From Callipepla californica brunnescens (taxonomy: Eukaryota > Chordata > Aves > Galliformes > Odontophoridae): DNA of 64,000 nt. This document shows, in pieces, positions 1 through 12,500 of the stretch. The stretch spans positions 806,001-870,000 of the forward strand of contig JALIRH010000119.1 of assembly GCA_023055505.1 (NCBI GenBank). Reading direction: 5' to 3'. A model generated the notes under the pieces. The model made no database searches, was not told the DNA's origin, and worked only from the letters and a program-made list of their open reading frames with translations. Made by a program: the position numbers and the translations under genes. Position 1 is the stretch's first letter, and each line of letters begins with the position of its first letter.

Positions 1-338
1 CTACTGCCCCATAGCCTCCCCATAGCTGCCTCACTGCTCCCCCATAGCTGCCCCATGTCTGCCTCATCGCCGCCCCATAGCTGCCCCATAGCCTCTCGAT
101 AGCTGACCCATAGCTGCCCCATAGCCTCCTCATAGCTGCCTCACTGCTGCCTGATTGCTGCCTCACTTCTGCCCCATAGCTGCCCAATGGCTTCCTCATA
201 GCCGCCCCATAGCTGCCCCACTGCTGCCCCATAGCTGCCTTATAGCTGCCCTACTACTGCCCCATAGCTGCCCCACTGCTGCCCAATAGCTGCCCCATAG
301 CTTCCCCATAGCCTCCTCATACCTTTCTTTTCTCTTAT
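1..338. repeat. 11-bp minisatellite (GCTGCCCCATA), right end
   Basis: Tandem units of GCTGCCCCATA with variants such as GCCTCCCCATA, GCTGCCTCACT and GCTGCCCAATG. The array stops at about 338 and passes directly into the 8-bp satellite. The same junction recurs at about 51955-51966. Because 11 is not a multiple of 3, three units make an 11-codon period on the minus strand rich in Gly, Trp, Gln and Ala. Those frames are repeat artefacts. Confidence 0.9.
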
Positions 339-2641
339 TCTGGCATTCTGACATTCTGACATTGTGACATTCTGAGATACTCTCATTGTCACATTGCAAC
401 ATTGTTACATTCTAATATTCTCCCATTCTGAACTTCTGGAATTATGACAACCTGCCGTTGTGACATTCTCCCATTCTGACATTATGACATTCTCATATTC
501 TCACATTCTGAAGTTCTGGCATTATGACAACCTGCCCTTGTGCTATTTTCACATTCTGACATTCTGACATTCTAGCATTGTGACATAGTGACATTCTGGA
601 ATTGTGACAACCTGTCATTCTGACATTCTGTCATTGTGATACTCTCACATTCTGCTATTGTGACATTCAGATATTTGGACATTCTGAAATTCTGGAATTG
701 TGACATTCTGAAATTCTGGAAATGTGACAATCTGTCATTCTCACATTGTGACAATGCAAAATTCTGATACTGTGAAATTCTGACTCTCTCTCATTGTGAC
801 ATTGTGAGATTCTCACATCGTGGCATTGTGGCATTCTCACTTTCTCACGTTCTGACATGTTAACATTGTGACATTCTAACATTCTCTCATTGTGATTTTC
901 GGCCATATTTATCATCTGACATTGTGACGTTCTGTCACAGTCATATGTTGTCATTGTGACATTCTATCTTCATGACATACTGATATTGTGACTTTGTGGC
1001 ATTGTGATACACTGACATTCTGAAATTGTGGCAATCTGTCATTGTGACTCTGTGACATTCTCCAATTCTGACATTCTCACATTCTAACGTTCTCACATTG
1101 TGTCATTCGGTCATTGTCATATTCTCACTTTCTGATATTCTCTCATTGTGATATCGTGACGTTGTGACAATTTGACATTCTGACATTAAGACATTCCGAC
1201 ATCATGAGATTCTCTCTTTCTCTCATTCTGACATTTTGACATTGTGACATTCTCACTTTCTCATATTCTGCCATTCTGATATTCTGGCATTGTGACATTC
1301 TGAGATACTCACATTGTAACATTGTGACATTGTGACATTCTAATATTCTCACCTTCTGAAGTTCTGGCATTATGACGATCTGCCATTGTGATATTCTCAC
1401 TTTCTGATATTATGACATTCTAGCGTTGTGACATAGTGAAATTGTGACATTGTGACATTCAGACATGTTGACATTCTGAAATTCTGGAATTGTGACAACC
1501 TGTCATTCTCACATTGTGACAATGCAACATTCTGATATTGTGACATGATGACATTGTGACACTGTGACATTCTGAAATTCTAACTCTCCCTCATTCTGAC
1601 GTTCAGACATTCTCACATTGTGACATTGTAAAACTCTGACTCTCTCTCATGGTGACATTCAGACATTCACACATTTTGACATTGTGACATTCTGACATTC
1701 TGGCATTCTGACATTCTCACAATGTGTCATTCGGTCATTGTCATATTCTCACTTTCTGATATTCTCTCATTGTGATATTGTGACGTTGTGACAATTTGAC
1801 ATTCTGACGTTAAGACATTCTGACATCATGACATTCTCTCTTTCCCTCATTCTGACATTTTGACATTGTGACATTCTGAGATACTCTCATGGTGACATTG
1901 TGACATTGTGGCATTCTAATATTCTCACCTTCTGATGTTCTGGCATTATGACAATCTGCCATTGTGATGTTCTCACCTTGTGACATTGTGACATTCTAGC
2001 ATTTTGACAATGCGTCATTCTGACGTTGTGACATAGTGACATTCTGGAATTTGGAAAATCTTTCATTCTGACATTCTGTCATTGTGACATTCTCAGAATC
2101 TGACATTGTGACATTCTGATATTTTCACATTCTGAAATTCTGTAATCGTGACAATCTGTCATTCTCCCATTGTGGTATTTGTGACGTTCTTACACTGTTA
2201 CATATTGATATTCTGACCTTGAGACATTGCGACATTGTGACATAGTGATATTCTGTCATTCTGACATTTTGACATTCTCACATTCTCACTTTCTTACATT
2301 GTGACACTCGGTCATTGTGATATTCTCTCTTTTTCATCTCCTCTTATTGTGACTTTCTGACACAGTCATATTCCCTAATCTTGTAGTTGTGACACAGTGA
2401 AGATTTGACATTCTGACATTAAGACACTCTGACATCATGACATTCTCACTTTCTCCCATTCTGACATGTTGACATTGTTGCATTCTAACATTCTCTCATT
2501 GCTATATTCTGACATATTTCTATTCTGTCATTGTGACATTCTCTCACAGACACATGCTGCCATTTTGACATTCTATCGTTGTGACATTCTGACATTGTGA
2601 CATTCTGAGATACTCTCATGGTGACATTCTGACATTCTAAT

Positions 2642-2974
2642 TGTATGGGAACTGTTGAATCATGGCCTGAACCACTGATTGATCACCTGAGGCAAGCCCT
2701 GAGTCAGCTGCAGGGGCACAAGTGAGTGTGATTGGAAGGGGTGGAGTTTGACTCCACCTCTGCCAAGACCCCATTTAAGGGCTGACCTCCAGCAGGGAAG
2801 GTTCTCTTGTTAGAGATCCCTCCCTTTTGGAGTTATTAGCGAGCCTCGACCATCATCAAGGTGAGCTCCTCTCTTTTCTTCTTGTTTGTATACCATTTTC
2901 TTAAGCCTACCTAAAATATACCGCCTTTCGCACAATTTCCATGGAGTGCTTTTTTGGGGGTTATTTGCCCTATA
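2642..2974. mobile_element. Solo-LTR-like insert with CTAAT target duplication, copy A
   Basis: A 333-bp non-satellite segment begins TGTATGGG and ends GCCCTATA. It is flanked by the direct repeat CTAAT (2637-2641 and 2975-2979), which fits a 5-bp target-site duplication from retroviral-type integration. It contains a TATA-like CATTTAAGG and no open frame. A solo LTR is the best reading, although the right end is TA and not the usual CA. Family not recognised. It is also present in copy B at 54270-54602, so insertion came before the duplication. Confidence 0.6.
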
Positions 2975-4155
2975 CTAATATTCTGACTTTCTCACATCGT
3001 GACATTCAGTCACTGTCATAATTCTCACTTTCTGATATTCTCTTACTGTGCTATTGTGGCATTGTGACAAGTTGACATTCTGACTTCATGACATTCTCTC
3101 TTTCCCTCATTCTGACATTGTGACATTGTCACGTTCTGACATTCGGTCGTTGTGATATTCTCACTTTTTCATATTCTCTCTTTGTGACATTGTGACACAG
3201 TCATATTCCCTGATTTTGTAATTCTGATATTCTGATGTTCTGACATTCTGACATTCTCACAATGTGTCATTCATTCACTGGCATATTCTCACTTTCTGAT
3301 ATTCTCTCATTGTGATATTGTGACTTTGTGACAATTTGACATTCTGACATCATGACATTCTCTCTTTCCCTCATTCTGATATTCTGACATTGGGACATTC
3401 TCACTTTCTTGTATTCTGACATTCTGATATATCAATAATCTGTAATTGCGACATTCTCTCATTGTGGCATTGTGACATTCTCTCATTCTGACACTGAAAT
3501 TCTGAGATTTGTGATATTGTGACGTTCTCATACTGTGACATTCAGGCACTCTCACATTGGTTCATTCTGACATTCTGACGTTATGACATTTTGATGTTGT
3601 GACATTCACTCACTCCCATTCTGGCGTTTTCACATTCTGACATTCTCACAATCTGGCATTCTAAAATTGTGGCCATCTCTCATTGTGACATTCACTCATT
3701 CTCACATTCTGATAGTTTGACAGTCTCTCTTGGTGACATTTTGAGGTTCTCTCGTTGTGACATTGTGATATTCTGACCTTCTGATGTTCTGACATTTTGA
3801 CATTATAGCATTGTGACACTCTGACATTCTCTCCTTGTGACATTCTGACATTCCGATATTTTGACTTTCTCTCATTACCACATTCTGACATTCTGAAACT
3901 GTGGGAATCTGTCATTCTGACATTCTGTCATTGTGATATTTGGACTTTGTGACATTTTGACATTTTGAAGTTCTGACATTCTGAGATACTCTCATTGTGA
4001 CCCTGTGACATTGTCATTCACTTGGTGTTATTATCTCTCATTGTGACGTTGTGACATTTTGATATTCCCCGATTTTCTAATTGCGACATTCTGACATTCG
4101 GTCATTGTGATGTTCTCACTTTTTCATATTCTCTCATTGTGACGTTTTGACACAG

Positions 4156-5078
4156 TGTCACGCTCCAAAATAAAGGAGGGAGATGAGGTTCTTTATATGT
4201 ATGTGTATACCCGATGGTGAGATTAAAAGGCAATGGTTCAAATTTTAGCCCAACCAGTTTATTACAATAAGTAGTTTTTTAGGGATATGGGGAAGGGAAG
4301 ATGGGTGATAGAAAAGAGATGAAAAGCGAAGAGACTTGGCAGAAAGCAAGAAAGAGAAAGAGAGAGCATCAGCACCGTGGATCTGGCGAGGTCCGTAGTC
4401 CGTTGGTCTCAGGAATTCGTCTGGTCTCCGCGGGGGATGGGAGAAAGCCGGGAAGTTTTGCAGCAAGCAGGCGCTGTGCAGGGGGGTTCTTCCAAAGAGG
4501 TTTTTCCCTCAGGAAAGTCTCTTCTTCAAAGTCTTTGGTTTAGTGGTGTCGAGAAAACCAACTGAGCAACTCGACACACCAATGAGTTCTGTCAAGCGGC
4601 GCGCTGGGTACATGGGGGATTGCTTCACCAAACATGCGCACGTAAGAGAGAAATGAATAGCTATTTAAAGGTATAGCACATGCATATTCATCACATTCCA
4701 GACTCTGGTTATCGAGGGGATTAAACCTAAAGGTCAGTTTTGCTTTAAATTTTCAAACCTTGAAGGAGGAAAGCTCCTCACCATTCATGTGGGTGTTTTG
4801 TTTTAAGAGAGGCTTGTCTTGTAGGGACAACAGGGTGTCTATCCTGCTTTCTTTAGCTGCCTCCGTGTTCTGGCATTAGTTTGATTTGTGCCCACCCAAC
4901 ACATCTGGCCCAACAGATAAATCAACAGGAGTAGTACTTTCGGTGCCATACAAGTATTATTGTCCTTTGTGATGATCAGCTTCTCCAAGCAGTTGTCAAT
5001 TAGAGTCTTCTAGCCAGAAAGACCTCATGAAGCAAGCTTTGAGACAACAAAAGTAAAAAACAGTTGCTGTCTTTCACA
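4156..5078 (-). mobile_element. Solo LTR, minus orientation, with CACAG target duplication, copy A
   Basis: A 923-bp insert starts TGTCACGC and ends TTTCACA, so it has TG...CA ends. It is flanked by CACAG (4151-4155 and 5079-5083). The uninterrupted satellite motif elsewhere is GACACAGTCATATT, which matches the joined flanks. Read on the minus strand, TTTAAATA near 4670 is a TATA-like box and AATAAA lies near 4265, the U3-R-U5 order of an LTR. No internal region remains, so recombination between two LTRs is inferred. Frames inside it on both strands are not credible genes. Confidence 0.75.
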
Positions 5079-6060
5079 CACAGTCATATTCCCTGAATTT
5101 TAATTGGGAGGTTGTGACGATTTGACATTCTGACATTAAGACATTCTGACATCATGACATTCTCCCTTTCTCACATTCTGACATGTTGACATTGTGACAT
5201 TCTAATATTCTCTCATTGTGACATTGTGACATTCTGACATTCTTATATTCTCACCTTCTGATGTTCTGGCATTCTGACAATCTGCCATAGTGACATTCTG
5301 ACATTGTGATATTGTGATATTATGACATTGTGGCTTTGTGACTTTGTGATATTCTCGCAGTGTCAAATTCTGTGATTCTGACATTCTGAGATTGTGACAT
5401 CGTGGCATTTTGGGAATCTGGCATAGTGATATTGTGATATTCTCACATTTTGTCATTCTGACATTCTGACAATCTGATATTGTGACATTCTCAGATTGTT
5501 ACATTGCTGCGTTCTGAAATTCTCTCATTGTGACATTGTGAAGTTGTGAAATTCTGACATTCTGACATTATGATGTGATGTCTTTGTTACATTCTGAGAT
5601 TGTGCCAATGTTACATTCTTCTATTCAGATACATTGTGACATTCTCAACTTAGGACATTCTGATATTCTTGCATTCTGACGTTGTGACATTCTGACATTC
5701 TGAAATTCGGACATTCTCACATAATCACATTCTGACATCATTTCGTTCTCACATTCTGACATTCTGTTATTCTGACATTCTCATATTCTCACTTTGTGAC
5801 ATTGTGACGTTCTGACATCCTCACGTACTGACATTCTGAAAATGCGACCTTCTGACATTGTGACACTGTAATATTCTGACTGTGAAATTTTTACCTTCTG
5901 GTATTGTGACAGTCTTTCATTTTTGCATTGTGACATTCTGACACTGTGACATTTTTAGATTCTCACATTGTGATATTTTGGCATTGTGAAATTCTAACCT
6001 TGTGACACTGACATTCTAACATTGTGATACTTTGATATTGTGACTGTCACATTCTGACAC

Positions 6061-9000
6061 CGTTAGGGTAGGGTTAGGGTTAGGTTTAAGGGGTAGGGTA
6101 GGGATGGGGTAGGGTTAGGGTTAGATAATGGTTAGGGTAAGTATTAGGGTCAGGGTTAAGGGTAAGGTGTGAGGTAGGGTTAGGGTTTTAGGGTTAGGGT
6201 AGGGTTAGGGTTAGGTTAGGGTAGGGTTTAGGGTTAGGGTGTAGGGTTAGGGTAAGGGTAGGGTTAGGGTTAGGGGTTAAGGTTAGGGGTTAGGGTCAGG
6301 GGTTAGGTTTAGGGATAGGGTCAGGGTTAGGGTTAGAATTAGGGTAGGGTTAGGTTTAGGGTAAGGGTTAGGGTTAGGGTAGGGTAAGGGTTAGGGTTAG
6401 GGTTGGGTAAGGGTTAGGGGTAGGATTACGGGTAGGGTTAGTGTTACAGTTAGGGTCCATCAATAGGGTTAGCAAAGGGTTAGGTGTTAGGGTTAGGTGT
6501 TAGGGTTAGGGGTTAGGGTTAGGGTAGAACTAGGGTCCATCAATAGGGTTATGGTAGGGTTAGGGTTTAGGGTTAGGGTAGGGTTAGGGTTAGAGTAGAA
6601 TTAGGGTTAGATTGGAGGGTTAGGGTTAAGGGTTAGGGTTAAGGGTTAGGGTTAAGGGTTAGGGTAGGGTTAGAGATAGGTAAGGGTTAGGGTAAGGGTT
6701 AGGGTTAGGGATAGGGTAAGGGTTAGGGTTAGGGTAGGGCTAGGGTTAGGGATAGGTAAGGGTTAGGGTAAGGGTTAGTGTAGGGGTAGGGGTATGGGTA
6801 GGGTTAGGGTAGGGTTAGGGTTAGGGTTGGATTAGAATTTTCGGTAAGGGTTAGGGTTAGGAGTTAGGGTCAGTGTCAGGGTTAGGGCTTAGCGTTAGGG
6901 ATAGGGTAAGAGTTAGGGTAGGGTTAGTGTTAGGGTTAGAGTTAGGGTAAGGGTAGGGTTAGGGTAGGTTTAGGGTAAGGTTAGGGTTTGGGTTAGGGGT
7001 TAGGGGTTAGGGCTAGGGTAGGGTTAGGTCTAGGGTAGGGCTAGGGTAGGGTTAGGGGTTTGTGTTAGGGTTAGGGGCAGGGTTAGGGTTAGGATTAGGG
7101 TAGGGTTTGGGTTAGGTAAGGGTTTGGGGTTAGGGCTTATGGGTTGGGGTTAGGGGTTAGGGTCACGGTTAGGGTAGGGTAAGGTTAGGGTTAGGGTTAG
7201 TGTTAGGGTTATGGTTAGGGGTTAGGGTAAATGTTAGGGTAGGGTTAGGGTTAAGGGTTAGGGTAGGGTTAGGGTTAGGTAAGGGTTAGGGTAGGGTTAA
7301 GGAGGGTTAAGGGTAGGGTTTGAGTCAGGGGTAGGGTAGGGTTAGGGTTAGGGTAGGGTTAGGGGTTAGTGTTAGGGTAGAATTAGGGTTAGATTTGAGG
7401 GGTAGTGTAGGGATAGGGTTAGTTAAGGGATAGGGTTAGGGTTAGGGTTAGGTGTTAGGGTAGGGTTAGGGTAGGGTTAGGGATAGGTAAGGGTTAGGGT
7501 CAGGGATAGTGTTAGGGTCACTGTTAGGGTTAGGGTATGGTTAGGGTTAGGGTAGGGCTAGGGTTAAGGGTTAGGGTTAAAATTAGGGGTTAGGGGTTAG
7601 GGCTAGGGTAGGGTTAGGGGTTAGTGTGAGGGTTAGGGGCAGGGTTAGGGTTAGGGTAGGGTTGGGGTTAGCTGCAGGGTTAGGGTTAGGGCTTAGGGGT
7701 TGGGGTTAGGGGTTAGGGTCACGGTTAGTGCAGGGTTAGGGTTAGTGTTAGGGTAAGGGTTAGGGTAGGGTTAGGGGTTAGGGTAGGGTTAGTTTTAGTG
7801 TTAGTGTTATGGTTAGGTAAGGGTTAGGGGTTAGGGTAAATTTTAGGGTAGTGTTAGGGTTAGGGTAGGGTTAGGGTTAGGTAAGGGTTAGGGTAGGGTT
7901 AGGGTCAGGGTTAAGGGTAGGGTTTGAGTCAGGGTTAGGTTTAGGGTGGGGTTAGGGTTAGGGTAGAATTAGGGTTAGATTTGAGGGTTAGTGTAGGGAT
8001 AGGGTTAGGTAAGGGATAGGGTTAGGGTTAGGGGTTAGGGTAAGTGTTAGAGTAGGGTTAGGGTTAAGGGTTAGGGTAGGGTTAGGGATAGGTAAGGGTT
8101 AGGGTCAGGGATAGGGTTAGGGTCAGTGTTAGGGTTAGGGTATGGTTAGGATTAGGGCAGGGTTAGGGTAGGGCTAGGGTTAATGGTTAGGGTTAAAATT
8201 AGGGGTTAGGGGTTAGGGGTTAGTGTTAGGGTTAGGGGCAGGGTTAGGGTTAGGGTAGGGTTGGGGTTAGGGGCAGGGTTAGGGTTAGGGCTTAGGGGTT
8301 GGGGTTGGGGGTTAGGGTCACGGTTAGTGCAGGGTTAGGGTTAGTGTTAGGGAAAGGGTTAGGGTAGGGTTAGGGGTTAGGGTAGGGTTAGTTTTAGTAT
8401 TAGTGTTATGGTTAGGTAAGGTTTAAAGGTTAGGGTAAATGTTAGGGTAGTGTTAGGTTAAGGGTTAGTGTAGGGTTAGGGTCGGGGTTAAGGGTAGGGT
8501 TTGAGTCAGGGTTAGGGTTAGTGTAGGGTTAGGGGTTAGGGTTAGGGTAGAATTAGGGTTAGATTTGAGGGTTAGTGTAGGGTTAGGGTTAGGGGTTAGG
8601 GTAAGGGTTAGGGTAGGGTTCGGGTTAAGGGTTAGGGTAGGGTTAGGGATAGGTAAGGGTTAGAGTAAGGGTTAGGGTCAGGGATAGGGGTAGGGTCAGT
8701 GTTAGGGTTAGGGTATGGTTAGGGTAAGGGGCAGGGTTAGGGTTAGGGTAGGGTTAGGGTTAGGGGTTAGGGTTAAAATTAGGGGTTAGGGCTAGGGTAG
8801 GGTTAGGTGTTAGGGGCAGGGTTAGGGTTAGGGTGGGGTTAGGGCTTAGGGGTTGGGGTTAAGGGTTAGGGTTAGGGTTAGGTTTAGTGTTAGGGTTATG
8901 GTCAGGTAAGGGTTAGGGTAAGGGTTAGGGGTTAGGGTAAATGTTAGGGTAGTGTTAGGGTAGTGTTAGGGTGAGGGTTAGGGTAGGGTTAGGGTTAGGG

Positions 9001-9505
9001 TACGGTTAGGGTAAGTGTTATGGTTCGGGTAGGGTTAGGGTTAGGTTTTGGGTCCATCAATAGGGTTAGGGTTAGTTTAGATTAGGGTTAGTGTAGGGTT
9101 AGTGTTAGGGTTAGGGGTTAGGGTTAAGGTAGAATTAGGGTCCATCAACAGGGTTATGGTAGGATTAGGGTTTAGGGTTAGGGTAGGGTTAGGGTTAGGG
9201 GTTAGGGTTAGAGTAGAATTAGGGTTAGATTGGAGGGTTAGGGTAGGGTTAGGGTAGGGTTAGGGTTAGGGTTAGAGTAGGGTTAGAGATAGGTAAGGGT
9301 TAGGGTAGGGTTAGGGTCAGGGTCAGGGTTAAGGGTAGGGTTTGAGTGAGGGTTAGGGTAGGGTTAGGGTCAGGGTTAAGGGTTGGGTTTGAGTCAGGGT
9401 TAGGGTCAGGGTTAGGGTCAGGGTAAGGGTTAGGGTAAGTGTTAGGGTTAGGTTTTGGGTCCATCAATAGGGTTAGGGTTAGTTTAGATTAGGGTTAGTG
9501 TAGGG

Positions 9506-9540
<35 letters not shown>

Positions 9541-12500
9541 TTTAGATTAGGGTTAGTGTAGGGTTAGTGTTAGGGTTAGGGTTTAGGGTTAGGGGTTACG
9601 GTAAGGGTTAGGGTTAGGGGTTAGGGTCAGGGATAGGGTCAATGTTAGGGTTAGGGTAAGGGTTAGGGTTAGGGGTTAAGTTTAGGGTAGGGTTAGGGTT
9701 AGGGTAGGGTTATGGTAAGGAATCAGTAGGGTTAGGGTTAGAGTTAGGGTTAGGGATCTGGTGGGTTGGGGTTAGGGTTTAAGGTTAGGGTTAGGTTTAG
9801 GGTAGGGTTAGGGTAGGGTTAAGGTTTAGGGTTAGGGTTAGGGATAGGTAAGGGTTAGGGTAAGGGATAGGGTTAGGGTGAGGGGTAGGGTTAGGGTAGG
9901 GCTACGGTTAGGGTTAGGGGTTAGGGTTAGGGTAGTGTTAGGGTTAGGGTGAGGGGTAGGGTTAGGGTAGGGCTACGGTTAGGGGTTAGGGTTAGGGGTT
10001 AGGGTTAGGGTAGTGTTAGGGTTAGGTTAGGGTTAGGGGTAGGGGTATGGGTAGGGTTAGGGTAGGGTTAGGGTTAGGGTTGGATTAGAATTTACGGTAA
10101 GGGTTAGGTTTAGTGGTTAGGGTCAGTGTCAGGGTTAGGGGTTAGGGTTAGGGATAGGGTAAGAGTTAGGGTTAGGGTTAGAGTTAGGGTAGGGTTATAG
10201 TTAGGTTTAGGGTAGGGTTAGGGTAAGGGTAGAGATAGAGTAGGTTTAGGGTAAGGGTAGGGTAGTGTTAGGGTAGGGTATGGGTTAGGGATTAGGGCTA
10301 GGGTAGGGTTAGGGGTTAGTGTTAGGTTTAGGGTTAGGGTAGGGTTGTGGTTAGGGTTAGGGTAGGGTTGGGGTTAGGGACAGGGTTAGGGTTTGGGCTT
10401 ACGGGTTGGGGATAGGGGTTAGGGTCACGGTTAGGGTAGGGTTAGGTTAGGTTTAGGGTTAGTGTTAGGGTTATGGTTAGGTAAGGGTTAGGGTAAATGT
10501 TAGGGTAGGGTTAGGGTTAGGGTTATGGGTTAGGGGTAGGTAAGGGTTAGGGTAGGGTTAGGGTCAGGGTCACGGTTAAGGGTAGGGTTTGAGTCAGGGT
10601 TAGGGTAGGGTTAGGGGTAGGGTTAGGGTAGGGTTAGGGATAGGTAAGGGTTAGGGTAAGGGTTAGGGTTAGGGATAGGGTAGGGTTAGGGTTAGGGTAG
10701 GGCTAGATGTAGGGGTTAGGGGTAGGGGTATGGTTAGGGTTAGGGTAGGGTTAGGGATAGGTAATGGTTAGGGTAAGGGTTAGGGATAGGGTAGGGTTAG
10801 GCTTAGGGTAGGGCTAGATTTAGGGGTTAGGGGTAGGGGTATGGGTAAGGGTTAGGGTAGGGTTAGGGTTAAGGGTTAGAGTAGGGTTAGGGATAGGTAA
10901 GGGTTAGGGTAAGGGTTAGGGTTAGGGTCAGGGATGGTGTAGGGTCAGTTTTAGGGTTAGGGTATGGTTAGTGTAAGGGGTAGGGTTAGGGTTAGGGTAG
11001 GGCTAGGGTTAGTGTTAGGGTTAAAATTAGGGGTTAGGAGTTAGGGCTAGGGTAGGGTTAGGGGTTAGTGTTAGGGTTAGGGTAGGGTTGGGGTTAGGGT
11101 TAGGGTTGGGTTGGGGTTAGGGGCAGGGTTAGGGTTAGGGCTTTGGGGTTGGGGTTAGGGGTTAGGGTCACGGTAGGGTAGGTTTAGGGTTAGTGTTAGG
11201 GTAAGGGTTAGGGTAGGGTTAGGGGTTAGAGTAGGGTTAGTTTTAGTGTTAGGGTTATGGTTAGGTAAGGGTTAGGGGTTAGGGTAAATGTTAGGGTAGT
11301 GTTAGGGTTAGGGTAGGGTTAGGGTTAGGTAAGGGTTAGGGTAGGGTTAGGGTCAGGGTTAAGGGTAGGGTTTGAGTCAGGGTTAGGGTCAGGGTTAGGG
11401 TTAGGGTACGGTTAGTTTAAGTGTTATGGTTAGTGTAGGGTTAGGGTTAGGTTTTGGGTCCATCAATAGGGTTAGGGTTAGTTTAGATTAGGGTTAGTGT
11501 AGGGTTAGGGTTTAGGGTTAGGGGTTAAGGTTAGGGTTAGGGTTAGGGTAGGGTTAGGGGTTACTGTAAGGGTTAGGGTTAGGGGTTAGGGTCAAGGTAA
11601 GGGTTAGGGTTAGAGTTAGGGTAGGGTTTGGTTTAGGGTAAGGGTTAGGGTAGGGTTAGGGTTAGGGGTTAGGGTAGCGTCAGGGGTTAAGGTTAGGATA
11701 AGGGTTAGGGGTTAGGGTTAAGGTTAGGGTAAGGGTAGGGTTAGGGATAGGGTTGGGGTTAGGGTTAGGGTAGGGTTAGGGTAGGGCTAGGGTTAGGGTT
11801 AGGGTTATGGTAAGGGTTAGGGCAGAGTTAGGGTTAAGGTTAGGGTAAGGGTAGGGTTAGGGATGGGGTTGGGGTTAGGGTAGGGCTAGGGTTAGGGTTA
11901 GGGTTATGGTAAGGGTTAGGGCAGGGTTAGGGTTAGTGTTAGGGTAAGGGTTAGGGATAGGTAAGGGTCAGGGTTAGGGTCAATGTTAGGGTAAGGGTTA
12001 GGGTAGGGTTAGTGTTAGGGTTGGGTTGGGATTAGGGTAGGGTTAGGGTTAGGGGTTAGGGTAGAGTCAGGGGTTACGGTTAGGATAAGGGTTAGGGTAG
12101 GGTTAAGGGTTAGGGTTAGGGTAGGGTTAAAGTTGGGGTTAGGAATAGGGTTAGGGTTAGGTTAGAGTTAGGGTAGGGTTAGGGTAAGGAATCAGTAGGG
12201 TTAGGGTTAGAGTTAGGGTTAGGGATCTGGTGGGTTAGGGTTAGGGTTTAAGGTTAGGGTAGGTTTAGGGTAGGGTTAGGGTAGGGTTAAGGTTTAGGGT
12301 TAGGGTTAGGTTTAGGGGTTAGGGTAGGGCTAGGGTTAGGGGTTAGGGGTTGGGTTAGTGTAGGGGTAGGGGTATGGGTAGGGTTAGGGTTAGGGGTTAG
12401 GGTATGGTCAGGGTTACGGTTAGGTTAAGGTTTAGGGTTAGAGTAGGGTTAGGAGTTAGGGTTAGGGTTAGGGTTAAGGATAGGGTTGGGGTTAGGGTTA

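Larger units (their letters stand above)
339..6060. repeat. 8-bp satellite (TGACATTC / TGACATTG), copy A
   Basis: About 5.7 kb of imperfect 8-bp units alternating TGACATTC and TGACATTG, with common variants TGATATTC, TCACATTC, TGAAATTC and TCTCATTG. It is interrupted by inserts at 2642-2974 and 4156-5078. Some longer blocks recur, such as GACACAGTCATATTCCCT, so there is higher-order structure. The minus strand reads as an 8-residue period rich in Met, Ser, Gln, Cys, His, Asn, which explains several 60-95-residue open frames. I see no gene in it. Confidence 0.93.

Noticed and set aside
4301..4565. Plus-strand frames of 62-80 residues inside the solo LTR
   Set aside because: They lie in an element with LTR ends and target duplication, overlap each other in different frames and show no recognisable domain.
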